From NCBI GenBank assembly GCA_963734395.1, contig CAVTGY010000003.1, positions 310,001 to 374,000 on the forward strand: a stretch of 64,000 nucleotides of DNA. The letters run 5' to 3'. The stretch comes from Bog-756 sp963734395. GTDB lineage: Bacteria > Actinomycetota > Acidimicrobiia > Acidimicrobiales > RAAP-2. The first letter of the stretch is position 1. Each line of letters starts with the position of its first letter. The notes under the pieces are model-generated. The model searched no databases. It worked only from the letters and a program-made list of their open reading frames with translations, and was not told the origin of the DNA. Both the position numbers and the translations under genes were made by a program. Shown one piece after another: positions 27,027 through 35,234 of this stretch.

Positions 27027-27329
27027 TCAGAACAGGTCCGCCACCTCGGGATCGATGTAACGGTGAATGTCCATGCTGGTGAGTTCGAGCTCGCCGAGAC
27101 TGCTGCCAAATGCTGCGAAATGTGGGGTGCCAAAGTGCTCGGTGAGCGCCTCCTGCGACTCCCACTCCTCGAAGATCCGGAACCGACCTTGGACGTCCGG
27201 GTCTGCCCAGAGACCGTAGGCGCGGCACCCCGGCTCCTTCAGTGACTCGGTCGACACGGTGCGAGCGAGCTCCACCATGCGGTCGTGGGACGACGGGCCG
27301 ACAGTCATGATTCCGGAAACGATGATCAT
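27027..27329 (-). CDS. antibiotic biosynthesis monooxygenase (ABM/YgiN-like) domain protein
   Basis: A 100-residue single ABM domain: MIIVSGIMTVGPSSHDRMVELARTVSTESLKEPGCRAYGLWADPDVQGRFRIFEEWESQEALTEHF. It forms dimeric ferredoxin-like folds used in quinol oxidation or small-molecule monooxygenation, or simply binding. The substrate is unknown. It is divergent from the 121-aa gene. Confidence 0.85.
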   Translation of the reverse strand: MIIVSGIMTVGPSSHDRMVELARTVSTESLKEPGCRAYGLWADPDVQGRFRIFEEWESQEALTEHFGTPHFAAFGSSLGELELTSMDIHRYIDPEVADLF

Positions 27330-27406
27330 GCCCGACTCTAGAGCGACGACGCTTTTGCATGTGGCACAGCCCAGCCCTTGCCGGCTTGTCGGCGGGCGTC
27401 AGATCC

Positions 27407-27426
27407 CCTCGGCTGGGGAGCTGAGG
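27407..27426. repeat. intergenic hairpin, CTCAG family (variant)
   Basis: CCTCGGCT (27407-27414) pairs with AGCTGAGG (27419-27426) around GGGG, with one G:U-type mismatch in the stem. It lies between divergent genes. Confidence 0.45.
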
Positions 27427-27551
27427 GACTTTGAGCCGCGGTCGGATGGAGCCATGGCCCAACCGGGACCAACTCACAGAGACCACTGGACGCGATATGC
27501 ATTGGTGGCGAACGCCTTGGCCAGTCACAATGGGGTAGGAGGTGGTCCAAC

Positions 27552-27917
27552 ATGAAACGCAAACGACTGGTCTTGATAGCGCTCGGAGCAGGTGTGCTGG
27601 GGTACGGGTTGGCGCGACGGTCGAAGGCTGCCACGGAGCGCTCCATGAGCATGAGCACTGTCGGGTCAGGGGGGGAGGGCTCTCGTGGGGTAGTGGAGTT
27701 TGAGTTCGGAGACGTCGATTCTGCCGGCAATCTCGTGGTCGATGACCTGCTTGCCGCAGTGGACAGTGATGGAAAGATCGTGGCCACAGACGAGACCGTC
27801 GCTGTCATCACGCCAGAGGGTGACACCGTCATCGACGAAAAGCTGTCCGTAGTCGGAGACGACGGCGAGCTCCACACCGTCGAAGAGGACATCTCTATTA
27901 CGGAAGCCGACGAGTAG
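27552..27917 (+). CDS. hypothetical membrane-anchored acidic protein, 121 aa
   Basis: Unrecognised. Starts MKRKRLVLIALGAGVLGYGLARRSK, a short N-terminal membrane or signal-anchor segment. The remainder is very acidic with repeated Asp/Glu-rich beta-like turns (DVDSAGNLVVDDLLAAVDSDGKIVATDETVAVITPEGDTVIDEKL). ATG 27552 has an ideal AGGAGG Shine-Dalgarno. Possibly extracytoplasmic and metal-binding, but this is a guess from composition. Confidence 0.6.
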   Translation: MKRKRLVLIALGAGVLGYGLARRSKAATERSMSMSTVGSGGEGSRGVVEFEFGDVDSAGNLVVDDLLAAVDSDGKIVATDETVAVITPEGDTVIDEKLSVVGDDGELHTVEEDISITEADE

Positions 27918-28010
27918 GGCTACGAAGCTGCCCGCTGTCGACAGGGGCCGGAACCGCGCTGGCTCCAAGGAGTGGGGTTCTGGGTCCTTCTGCGTCACGG
28001 GGTCCCCACA

Positions 28011-28100
28011 GCTTCAGAGGCTGAGGACCATTCGGACGATCTTAGCCAGCGAGGTGAAGTTCCATCGATCCCTGGCGCTGTCTCAGCCTGACCAGCTGAG
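28011..28100. repeat. CTCAG-family hairpins upstream of the dehydrogenase gene
   Basis: A good copy at 28082-28100 (CTCAGC, 7-base loop, GCTGAG) and a degraded one at about 28007-28026 (CAGCTTCAGAGGCTGAGG) lie in the 228-base gap between two rightward genes. Confidence 0.45.
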
Positions 28101-28145
28101 GCCCCGGTAGGGACGGCTGACTCGGTAAAGCCGTACGATGACGCC

Positions 28146-29394
28146 ATGCGAGCGCTCATGTACGGGGTGGAGCCGGAAGTGCAGCCCATCGGCGAGACGG
28201 ACAACCGCTTGTTGCGGATGCTCGCTCGGACGCCGACGCGGCTCATCGACATCGACGAGCCCGGGTTCCTCCGTCCGGATTGGGTGGTGACCAGGCCGAG
28301 ACTGGTGGGGATCTGTGGGTCAGAGTCCAAGGCGGTGTTCCTCGACTACGCCAGCCTGATCGACCCGGCCAATGCGGCGGGCCAGAATCCGATGAAGAAT
28401 TTCGTGTCGATGCCCGCATGTCATGGGCCACGAGGTGATCGCCGAGGTGGTCGCCGTCGGCCCCGAGGCGGAGGGTCTCGAGCCGGGGGACCGTGTCGCC
28501 CTCAACCCGTGGCTCACGTGCGTGACCCGAGGGGTGTCGCCCGTCTGCCCGGCGTGCGAGGCGGGTGACCTGAGCATGTGCCATTCGTTCGGCAAGGGCT
28601 CATTCGCCCCTGGGATCCACATCGGCATGTGCGCCGACGTCAGCGGGGGGTTCGCCGACCTCATGCCGGCGCACGACTCGATGCTCTTCAAGGTGCCGGA
28701 CACCCTGAGCGACGAGCAGGTCGTCCTCGCCGACCCTTTCTCGGTGTCACTCCACGCTGTCACCCGCCATCCGCCGGAGCCGGGAAGCAAGGTGCTCGTT
28801 TACGGCGCCGGCTCGCTCGGCCAGTGCGCCGTCGCCATCTTGCGGGCAGTTGCACCCCACGGTCGAGGTGATGGTGGTCGCCCGGTTCGATGCGCAGCGC
28901 CGGCTGGCCGAGGCCTTCGGCGCATCGACCGTTTCCCCTGAGCCACGACTCGAGCTAATCGAGCGGGTCGCGGACTGGTCGGGTGGCGTGCTGCAACCGG
29001 CTGACGGGTTACCCATGGCCTTTCCCGGGGGCATCGACGTGGTCTACGACACGATCGGGGCAGCCGAGACGTTGGAGGTCGGCTGTCGGGTGCTCCGTGC
29101 CCGAGGGACTCTCGTGAAGCTGGGCATGCACGGCGCCGCCAAGTGGGACGACACGCCGGTGTACTCCAAGGAGATCACCTACACCGGCTCCAACGCCTTT
29201 CGGGATCGAGGAGGTCGAGGGAGTCCGTCAGCACGGCATCGCCCACTTCCTGGACATGGTCGGGTCCGGCCGGATCGACCTGACACCGATGCTCACCCAC
29301 ATCGTTCCGCCTCGGCGAGTGGCGCGACGCTTTCACCGTGCTGGCCGACCAGGAGACGTCAGGGGCCATCAAGGTCGCGATCGACAGCCGCTAG
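28146..29394 (+). pseudogene. zinc-dependent alcohol/sugar dehydrogenase (MDR family), multiply frameshifted
   Basis: The protein can be followed across three frames. MRALMYGVEPEVQ...GICGSESKAVFLD (catalytic cysteine) shifts near 28418 to MGHEVIAEVVAVGPEAEGL, with structural-zinc cysteines in VSPVCPACEAGDLSMC and the Rossmann turn VLVYGAGSLGQCAV. It shifts near 28855 to HPTVEVMVVARFDAQR..., near 29205 to GIEEVEGVRQHGIAHFLDMV, and near 29312 to EWRDAFTVLADQETSGAIKVAIDSR. At least four single-base shifts break an otherwise well-conserved medium-chain dehydrogenase. It may be inactive or badly sequenced. Confidence 0.8.
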
Positions 29395-29411
29395 GACGCG
29401 ACACTTCAGTC

Positions 29412-30186
29412 ATGCAACGCTTCCACGACAAGATCGCGATCGTGACGGGTGCAGGCTCGGGAATCGGTCGCGCCACCGCCCGCCGCCTTGCCGCCGAAGG
29501 TGCCGCAGTGACCATCGCCGACATCGACGAAGTTGGTGCGGACACAACCGTTGAGTTGATCCGCACCGAATGGAGGCACCGCCCGCACCCAAGTCACCGA
29601 CGTTGCCGAACCCGACGCAGTTGAACGCATGGTGGCCGACACCCTCGCCGCATACGGCGGACTCGATCTCCTTCACAACAACGCTGCCGCGATCAACCTC
29701 AGCCTCACCGACCAAGATGTCGTCACCATGCAGCTCGAGACCTGGCACACCTCGATGCGCGTCAACCTCGACGGCGTCATGCTCGGCTGTCGCTTCGCCA
29801 TTCCTGCCATGCTGGAACGCGGCGGCGGCGCGATCGTCAACACCGCGTCAGTCGCCGCAACCTACGGCAGCCGTTCCCTCGCCGCCTACGGCACCAGCAA
29901 GGCCGGCGTCGTCGCACTCACACGCTACGTGGCCACCGCGTACGCCGACCGCAACATTCGCGTGAACGCCGTCGCCCCCGGCGTCGTCGTCGACCGCGAT
30001 CTCCAAGAAAAGCTCGGCGGCCCACTCGGCGACACCCTCGCTTCGATCACCGAAGGTCATCTCGTCGGTCGGCTCGGCTATCCCGAAGAGATCGCCACCG
30101 CCGTCGCCTATCTCCTGTCCGACGACGCCGCGTTCGTGACCGGCCAGACATTCACCATCGACGGCGGATACACCGCGCACCGCTGA
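29412..30186 (+). pseudogene. short-chain dehydrogenase/reductase (SDR), one frameshift
   Basis: The first part (29412 to about 29567) reads MQRFHDKIAIVTGAGSGIGRATARRLA..., the TGxxxGIG cofactor motif. After a one-base shift near 29567 the frame continues GGTARTQVTDVAEPDAVERMV, LLHNNAA, IVNTASVAA and the catalytic AYGTSKAG, ending GQTFTIDGGYTAHR at 30186. With the shift repaired it is a standard SDR of about 257 residues acting on an unknown alcohol or ketone. It directly follows the broken alcohol dehydrogenase. Confidence 0.83.
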
Positions 30187-30213
30187 ACCACTACCATCGG
30201 TTTCAGGTGAACT

Positions 30214-30239
30214 GCGTCCTAGCCTGAGCAGGCTGACGC
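30214..30239. repeat. intergenic hairpin, divergent CTCAG-family member
   Basis: Arms GCGTC and GACGC with inner arms AGCC and GGCT around TGAGCA. It shares the CCTGAGCA core with the copy at 32632 and lies between the convergent SDR and doc genes. Confidence 0.4.
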
Positions 30240-30260
30240 GACGTTGACAAAGCACCCTCG

Positions 30261-30629
30261 TCAGGACGTTGTTCGGAGCCTCCGGGCAATGCCTTCGACA
30301 TCGATGGACGTGCCCGCAATGTCCCACACCAGGCCGAAGGCCTCGTTGTCGTCGAGATCTGGGGCCGAGCCGTTGATATCAAGGAAGACGACGGTGGCGA
30401 GCCAAGCGAGCCTCTTGTTCCCATCGACGAGTGCGTGGTTGTTTGCAAGGGAGTGGAGGAGAGCGGCCGCCTTCAGCGTGAGCGTTGGATAGGCGTCCTC
30501 CCCGAATGCACTCGAGCGCGATCTCGCAACCGCCGAGTCGAGCAGGCCGAGATCGCGGACTGGCCCAACACCAAGTGCCCTGACAAGGCCGAGTATGTCG
30601 TCTAGGTCGAGATACTCGATTTCCTTCAT
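30261..30629 (-). CDS. doc: Doc-type Fic-fold toxin
   Basis: A 122-residue death-on-curing toxin. The Fic/Doc active site HALVDGNKRLAW fits the HxFx(D/E)GNKR consensus, preceded by AAALLHSLANN, the usual helix. Doc phosphorylates EF-Tu and blocks translation. Its ATG overlaps the antitoxin stop by four bases (ATGA), so it is the second gene of a coupled pair. The length is typical. Confidence 0.93.
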   Translation of the reverse strand: MKEIEYLDLDDILGLVRALGVGPVRDLGLLDSAVARSRSSAFGEDAYPTLTLKAAALLHSLANNHALVDGNKRLAWLATVVFLDINGSAPDLDDNEAFGLVWDIAGTSIDVEGIARRLRTTS

Positions 30630-30832
30630 TCAGTGCCGAGCCGGTTGAGAACATCACCCCAACGCTCGATCATCTGACCTGTCGACCCCTCGACGCGACC
30701 ACGATGGCCGGCACGCTCGTAACGTTCGAGGACCGCCCTACGGATGATCTCCTGCCGAGAGGCACCCTCCTGTTCAGCCAGCGCCGTTAGTGCCTCTTCG
30801 AGCTGATCGTCAGTCCTGAGCGTGAGTGCCAT
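30626..30832 (-). CDS. ribbon-helix-helix antitoxin of the Doc pair
   Basis: A 68-residue antitoxin: MALTLRTDDQLEEALTALAEQEGASRQEIIRRAVLERYER is a MetJ/Arc/CopG-type ribbon-helix-helix domain, and the C-terminal tail (GQMIERWGDVLNRLGTE) should wrap the toxin. The start is taken at ATG 30832, 6 bases after a palindrome whose right arm carries a TACCAT -10-like box; the nine-codon-longer frame would begin inside the operator. Overlaps doc by ATGA. Confidence 0.88.
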   Translation of the reverse strand: MALTLRTDDQLEEALTALAEQEGASRQEIIRRAVLERYERAGHRGRVEGSTGQMIERWGDVLNRLGTE

Positions 30833-31946
30833 CCTTCTATGGTACCAGAGTGATACCAACTAGAGGGATGCCACCCCCAGGTCCGCATCCGTGCCTGTCC
30901 GGGCGTCACAACGGCCAAGTACCTTGCGGTCGATGTCGAATCGCAGGGCGAGATCCTGCCCGAATCGGGCCACAGCGTCGAAGGGATCCGTTGCTTCCTG
31001 TGCACAGTCACGATGTCGGCAAACACAAATCACCACCGCCGGGCGGCAGTGCCCTCTTGTTCGGCGATTACTCCAAGGACTGGATCGGGGTTCGGACGGT
31101 CTGGCTGAGCGCACCATCGAGCTCTATCAATGGCTCCTCAGGCGGCATGTCGGTCCGACCTTCAACGACCGACCGTTGGCGTCAATCACGCCTCCCGACG
31201 TTCGCCTGTGGCACGCCGGTCTTGCCAATATTCATGCGACAACCGCGGCTAAGGCTTACCACCTTTTGTCCTGCATCATGCGAACCGCGGTGTCGGACGA
31301 ACTCATCGTTCGCAACCCCTGCCAGGTACGTGGCGCCGCAACGGAGCATGCGCCCGAGCGACCGATCGCCAGTATGGCCGAAGTGGACGCACTGGCCGAA
31401 GCCATGCCGCCGGACCTGCGGGTGGCTGCACTGCTCGCCGCTTGGTGCCAGCTCAGGCGAGGGGAGGTTCGTGGGCTTCGACGTTGTGATGTCGACACCG
31501 AGGAGGGCACCTTGACGGTGAGCGTCACGAGGACCACGTCGATGTCGGGTCGAACCATCGTCAAGGAGCCGAAGACCCGAGCTGGACGGCGGACAGTTGC
31601 AATTCCACCTCATATCCTCGGACAGCTGGTGATTCACCTCGAGTCACACGTCGGAGAGGATCCGGGCGCGCTTCTGGTCCCGGCTCAGAACAGGACGTTG
31701 AGCGCCGCGTGGTCGAGGGCCCGCTCTGCTGTGGATCGGGAGGATCTGAGGTTCCATGACCTGCGACACTCGGGGCTCACTTGGTCAGCAGCAACCGGTG
31801 CAAGCATTGCGGAGCTCATGCGTCGAGCCGGTCACGCATCTCAGACCGCGGCAGTTAGATATCAGCACGCGACGGACGAACGCGATCGGGTCCTCGCCCG
31901 AGCTTTGGCCACCTTGGCCGGTCATTCTGCGCCCGACACCTTGTAG
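30826..31946 (+). pseudogene. tyrosine recombinase/integrase, frameshifted
   Basis: The catalytic domain is intact (to 31946): arginine in AAWCQLRRGEVRGLRR, lysine in IVKEPKTRAGRRTVAIP, HDLRH in LRFHDLRHSGLTW, and the GHASQTAAVRYQHA box with the tyrosine nucleophile. The core-binding domain (GLAERTIELYQWLLRRHVGPTF) begins in the same frame, but its leading segment ALLFGDYSKDWIGVRT is in the frame starting at 30826, so there is a shift near 31105-31110. The first 60 residues are degraded or uncertain. It probably once mobilised an island around here; no tRNA target is visible. Confidence 0.85.
30839..30858 (-). promoter_or_regulatory. promoter-operator of the Doc pair
   Basis: Read leftward, TTGGTATC and GGTACCAT flank a 5-base spacer, and the second arm supplies a TACCAT -10-like box ending 6 bases before the antitoxin ATG. 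The same layout, with the same 6-base distance, is found before the antitoxin at 52857. Confidence 0.5.
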
Positions 31947-31961
31947 GTGGAGTGTCCATTT

Positions 31962-31973
31962 GGTTACGTAACC
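31962..31973. repeat. 12-bp perfect palindrome after the integrase gene
   Basis: GGTTACGTAACC, 15 bases after the integrase stop codon. It could be a recombination core or a protein-binding site; the position is suggestive only. Confidence 0.35.
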
Positions 31974-31981
31974 GCCATGCC

Positions 31982-32000
31982 CTCAGCTTCATGCGCTGAG
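31982..32000. repeat. intergenic hairpin, CTCAG family
   Basis: Arms CTCAGC and GCTGAG around a 7-base loop (TTCATGC), between the integrase and the second toxin-antitoxin pair. Confidence 0.5.
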
Positions 32001-32105
32001 TCGCCACGGTGGTGGCTCCTAATCCCTCATGGTCCTCTGGGGCAGCTGACGCCCAACGGAAGGCACTGACTCGGATAGATGCGGAGCCGAGGTGAAGTCA
32101 TGCCG

Positions 32106-32111
32106 TTAGAA
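32106..32111 (+). promoter_or_regulatory. -10 box for a leaderless antitoxin mRNA
   Basis: TAGAAT lies 7 bases before the ATG at 32119, so transcription would start at or within a base or two of the start codon. No convincing -35 box is visible. Confidence 0.4.
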
Positions 32112-32118
32112 TAGAGAG

Positions 32119-32250
32119 ATGGCACAGGCACCCCGCATCGCTTCACAGAGGAAGGACGCGGTCGACGCCCTCAGTGAGGATGATCGTCGGTGGCTGGCCG
32201 AGCGGCTCGTCGAGTACAGAGACCTGCTCGACTTCCTGCGCACCAATTGA
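32119..32250 (+). CDS. 43-residue antitoxin-like protein of the second Fic/Doc pair
   Basis: A very short protein that starts MAQAPRIASQRKDAVDALSE and ends LVEYRDLLDFLRTN, highly charged and helical (DDRRWLAERLVEYRDLL). It has no DNA-binding domain. Its stop codon overlaps a TTG start of the Fic gene (TTGA), the coupling expected of an antitoxin-toxin pair. Its size resembles Phd-derived C-terminal toxin-binding tails, so it may neutralise without repressing. The assignment rests on position and overlap. Confidence 0.65.
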   Translation: MAQAPRIASQRKDAVDALSEDDRRWLAERLVEYRDLLDFLRTN

Positions 32251-32612
32251 GGCTTCCCACGCTGGCCATGGTCGTGGCATTTAACCAATCGGTCCGGAAT
32301 GACGACGAGTGGTTTGATGAGCCCGACGAGCTTGAACGAGTCGACATTTTGCTTCAGCAACTTGAAAGCGAAACGGATCCCGTAACCGCAGCAGCTCATG
32401 CTGTGAGCCGAATCGCTCGATCACAGGCCTTTACGGAGGGAAACAAGCGGACAGCGCTTCTCGTCGGTCGGTGGATTCTCGACCGGAACGGAATTGACGG
32501 CCTCGGATTCATTCCAACTGACGACACCGAACTCGGAGGCCTGCTCTTGTCCGCAGCGCGTGGAGTCGATGAGACTGAACGAATCACTCGACTGTTTCAT
32601 TCGCGGCGCTGA
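32247..32612 (+). CDS. Fic/Doc-type toxin
   Basis: A 121-residue Fic-fold protein: VVAFNQSVRNDDEWFDEPDELERV, then the active-site loop AFTEGNKRTALLVGRWILDRNG. The leading residue of the HxFx(D/E)GNKR motif is glutamine (SQAF) rather than histidine, which in Fic and Doc proteins usually weakens or alters transfer activity. The TTG start at 32247 overlaps the stop of the small antitoxin gene; starting at the ATG at 32268 would remove part of the first helix. Probable toxin of a second Doc-like pair only 1.5 kb from the first. Confidence 0.8.
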   Translation: MRLPTLAMVVAFNQSVRNDDEWFDEPDELERVDILLQQLESETDPVTAAAHAVSRIARSQAFTEGNKRTALLVGRWILDRNGIDGLGFIPTDDTELGGLLLSAARGVDETERITRLFHSRR

Positions 32613-32631
32613 AACCGGATCCTTCTGGCAT

Positions 32632-32648
32632 CAGCCTGAGCAGCTGAG
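32632..32648. repeat. intergenic hairpin, CTCAG family
   Basis: Arms TCAGC and GCTGA around CTGAGCA, 19 bases after the Fic stop codon; it extends on the right to GCTGAGG. Confidence 0.45.
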
Positions 32649-32748
32649 GACGAGCGCTGGCAGGCGTAGTGAACCCAGGGTAGAAATGGCTATTGGGGGA
32701 TCCGGAAACGAGGGCTTGATCTCACTGCAAGAAGTGCAGGAGGACGGG

Positions 32749-33039
32749 CTAGGTCTTGTGGGAAAAGGCCATCGGCAGACTGGCGGCTCCCGCAGCCGCG
32801 ATGGCAATAGAGAGGATGCCGACAGCCACGTCTGGCCATTGTGCACCCCAGGTGGGATTTGCATAGACCTGCACCCGCCAGACTCTTGTCCGCTGTAGGT
32901 TCCAGGGGTCACCGTATGTCCAGGGGATCTGATGCACGCCTGCAGCACGTAGGTACCGCTGTGAAACCCTCCAAGGCGATTCACGAGATGCCCTTTCGAC
33001 GTTCCGCCAGTTCCCGCTTCCGTCTGGTCGCTCAGCCAC
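32749..33039 (-). CDS. hypothetical protein with one membrane segment, 96 aa
   Basis: Weakly supported. The C-terminal part reads YANPTWGAQWPDVAVGILSIAIAAAGAASLPMAFSHKT, with a hydrophobic stretch near residues 72-92. The N-terminal part is arginine-rich and not distinctive. It lies alone in the 592-base gap 32613-33204. Apart from this, the gap holds the hairpin at 32632 and a 16-base repeat CAGCTTCATAGGTCGA (33105-33120) that recurs at 43081-43096. Confidence 0.3.
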   Translation of the reverse strand: MAERPDGSGNWRNVERASRESPWRVSQRYLRAAGVHQIPWTYGDPWNLQRTRVWRVQVYANPTWGAQWPDVAVGILSIAIAAAGAASLPMAFSHKT

Positions 33040-33104
33040 GGTCTAGGGACGGCACCTGATCGTCGCCAGCGGTTCCGCATCCGTCAGGCGTAGTTCCGTG
33101 CCCC

Positions 33105-33120
33105 CAGCTTCATAGGTCGA
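33105..33120. repeat. 16-bp repeat shared with 43081-43096
   Basis: CAGCTTCATAGGTCGA is identical at both sites and followed in both by (T)GTCCTC(A/G)G. The second copy runs into a CTCAG-family hairpin, so the 16 bases appear to be part of a longer repeat unit that has decayed here. Confidence 0.5.
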
Positions 33121-33204
33121 GTCCTCGGCCGCTGGCTCCAGAATCCCTTCGCATCTTTTGCCGCCGGCTGGGGCGCCGGGGCTCACTTGGACGCCAAGGA
33201 GAGG

Positions 33205-33756
33205 TCAGGTGTCTGCTTCCTGCCGGTCATGGTTCACCGTCGAACGCTGTATCACGTGGGGCTGACTGCTGTTCCCGAGTGATGCGATCTGCCGGACGTC
33301 CGACTCTGCGCAGGTCGCGTTCTCCGTCCAGCCTTCGTCTGCACGTCGCAGGCGTTCGCTCATCACGGCGAGCATGAGCTCCATCACGGGAGGTACAAGA
33401 AAATGGGAGCTTCGGAACTCCTTGAACGAGGCCACGAGAAGCTCCATGTCGGTATTAGAGACCACGGTGGCGGTTCGCACACCGTCGTTGAGAAGTGCCA
33501 CCTCACCAAAGAAGGATCCGGGACCAACGACATCGAGCTCGATACCTTCCCGCCACACCGTGGCCGTTCCTTTGATGATCACGAAGAACTCGGTGCCCGG
33601 CTTACTGGCGATGGTGAGGACGCGCCCAGCCTCGACGCGAAGGTTCGTCGTCAGCGATGCGATTCGCCGCAACTCGCGTCCAGTGCACCGAGAAAATATA
33701 GGCACATTCTTGAGAGACCGTACCCGTGGGCTGTTTACGAAACGTTGTGGGAACAA
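33205..33756 (-). CDS. cyclic nucleotide-binding domain protein
   Basis: A 183-residue protein with a cNMP-binding domain at residues 20-140: LKNVPIFSRCTGRELRRIASL, VEAGRVLTIASKPGTEFFVIIKGTATVWR, then GPGSFFGEVALLNDGVRTATVVS (phosphate-binding cassette). There is no helix-turn-helix; the tail is hydrophilic. The TTG at 33756 is chosen because GAGGAGG lies 6 bases upstream, overlapping the stop of the cyclase gene. It is therefore the second gene of a cyclase-receptor operon. Confidence 0.87.
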   Translation of the reverse strand: MFPQRFVNSPRVRSLKNVPIFSRCTGRELRRIASLTTNLRVEAGRVLTIASKPGTEFFVIIKGTATVWREGIELDVVGPGSFFGEVALLNDGVRTATVVSNTDMELLVASFKEFRSSHFLVPPVMELMLAVMSERLRRADEGWTENATCAESDVRQIASLGNSSQPHVIQRSTVNHDRQEADT

Positions 33757-33767
33757 GGCCGTCCTCC

Positions 33768-34688
33768 TCAGGTTAAGCAACGAGCAGTGCGCGTTGCAAT
33801 GGGCTCGCAGATGCAGATCGATGAATTGCGTCGAGAAGAAAGATCTGCATCGTGTGGGGATTGCGTCAACGATGCCGCTTGATCTCGCGTCGGGTTCCAG
33901 ACGACTTCAAAGGTCTCCCGTGGCTCGGGAAGGCCCTTGAATTCGAATCGGCCCAGGGGTCGGTAGGGGTACTGTGCTCGCCGCCCTGCCACTTCCTTGA
34001 CGATCCGGGTTGTCAGGATCTCTCCGCTGGAGGCGCAAGCGCATAGGCGGGCCGCCTCGATCACTGGTTCTCCGAAGTAGTCGGTTCCCTCCCGGGTCAC
34101 CTCGCCACCACTCAATCCGATGCGCAGTCCTAACGGGTGGTCGCCAGCGCGGTTGTCGGTGTCCACGCCCTGCTGCATTCCGACGGCACATGCCAATGCG
34201 GCTGAAGCCGTAGGGAATACGGCCATGGTGCCGTCCCCGAGACGCTTCACCTCCGTACCACCGGTGCTCGCGATGGCTCGATGCAGAGTGAAGAAGTGCT
34301 GGCGGCGGAGGGCGTCAGCGGATTCCGGCCCGATGCGACTGGCCGTTCGTGTCCAGCCGACGATGTCAGAGAACAGCAGTGTCACATTCTCCGGGACGGG
34401 GCCCCCTTGGAGCTGGCCTTCGGCCTGTACGTAGCTGAGGTGCGCGATTCGGAGGACCGCGGCCAGGGCGTCGAAAAGAGCGTCGACGCCGGGCCCAGGG
34501 ACGCGGCTGGGGGGACTGCCCGCGTCCACTGGGGCCGGATTGGCGCCGATCAGGCCGAGCCCGCTCCCGCCAACTGCGAGTGTCCGCTCCGCCACTGGCG
34601 GACGCTCATTGGCGGACTCATGGCCTGAGACCGCGGTGACTGAGGCGTCGCGACGATTGCTACCGTTACCCAACTCGAGCCTGTTCAT
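33768..34688 (-). CDS. class III adenylate/guanylate cyclase
   Basis: A 306-residue soluble cyclase. The first 100 residues are low-complexity. The catalytic domain (110-275) has VTLLFSDIVGWTRTASRIG (metal Asp), GGTEVKRLGDGTMAVF (second Asp), LRIGLSGGEVTREGTDYFGEPVIEAARLCACA and FEFKGLPEPRETFEVVW. These features indicate an active-site-competent class III enzyme making cAMP or cGMP. ATG 34688 follows AGGAGG at 7-base spacing. It overlaps the Shine-Dalgarno of the downstream cNMP-binding gene, so enzyme and receptor are made together. Confidence 0.9.
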   Translation of the reverse strand: MNRLELGNGSNRRDASVTAVSGHESANERPPVAERTLAVGGSGLGLIGANPAPVDAGSPPSRVPGPGVDALFDALAAVLRIAHLSYVQAEGQLQGGPVPENVTLLFSDIVGWTRTASRIGPESADALRRQHFFTLHRAIASTGGTEVKRLGDGTMAVFPTASAALACAVGMQQGVDTDNRAGDHPLGLRIGLSGGEVTREGTDYFGEPVIEAARLCACASSGEILTTRIVKEVAGRRAQYPYRPLGRFEFKGLPEPRETFEVVWNPTRDQAASLTQSPHDADLSSRRNSSICICEPIATRTARCLT

Positions 34689-35003
34689 GGTCGTTCCTCC
34701 TGGTCCCGGCACCGAGACGGACACCTCACCGTCACGCTTTGGTCAAAACCATTGATGACACCCTCCGGTTGTGAACCGCTTGTGGGCCGGTTGTGTACGT
34801 CCAGCTGCGGGTCGGCCCTTGGACGCTGGATCGTCGCCCAGCACGAGCGGGGAGCGGATGCTCCCCATTCGACGCGACCCGCCGCTGTCGCTCGCCACTC
34901 AACGGAGGTGTCGGCTTCCTCTGGATCAGAAGCGGAGCCATCCCAGCGATGCCTACCGGGAGGACGTGTCCCCGAGGGCTGCAGACCAGGAAGGAGTTGA
35001 ACT

Positions 35004-35159
35004 ATGCAAGGAAGTCGGTCCGATCCTCGTTCTCTAGCAGATGAGGGGGCTGCGTCTTCTGGCTCGCTAGCCCGCCGCCGAGCGCCGTTGAGGCGAGCGA
35101 CTGATCGGACACCGCATTCGACTTCGTGCAGCAATTCGGCCCAGGGCCGGATTATTTGA
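35004..35159 (+). CDS. possible small protein, 51 aa
   Basis: An ATG with a strong Shine-Dalgarno (AGGAAGGAG, 7-base spacing) opens a 51-codon frame (MQGSRSDPRSLADEGAASSG...), rich in Ser and Arg, with no recognisable domain. It is the only coding signal I see in the 546-base gap 34689-35234. It may be a leader peptide or spurious. Confidence 0.3.
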   Translation: MQGSRSDPRSLADEGAASSGSLARRRAPLRRATDRTPHSTSCSNSAQGRII

Positions 35160-35234
35160 ACAGACGGCTCGATGGCTCGACCGCGCCTGCCGCTGTTGGC
35201 GATAACCAGTCAGTCGATGAGGACGGCCTTCGGG

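Noticed and set aside
30860..31117. 85-aa leftward frame antisense to the integrase N-terminus (TDPFDAVARFGQDLALRFDIDRK...)
   Set aside because: Its composition looks coding, but it overlaps the integrase segment ALLFGDYSKDWIGVRT on the other strand and has no identifiable family; kept only as a note.
34685..35134. 149-aa leftward frame between the cyclase and the SARP gene
   Set aside because: No domain, arginine/proline-rich, and no ribosome binding site; probably non-coding DNA.
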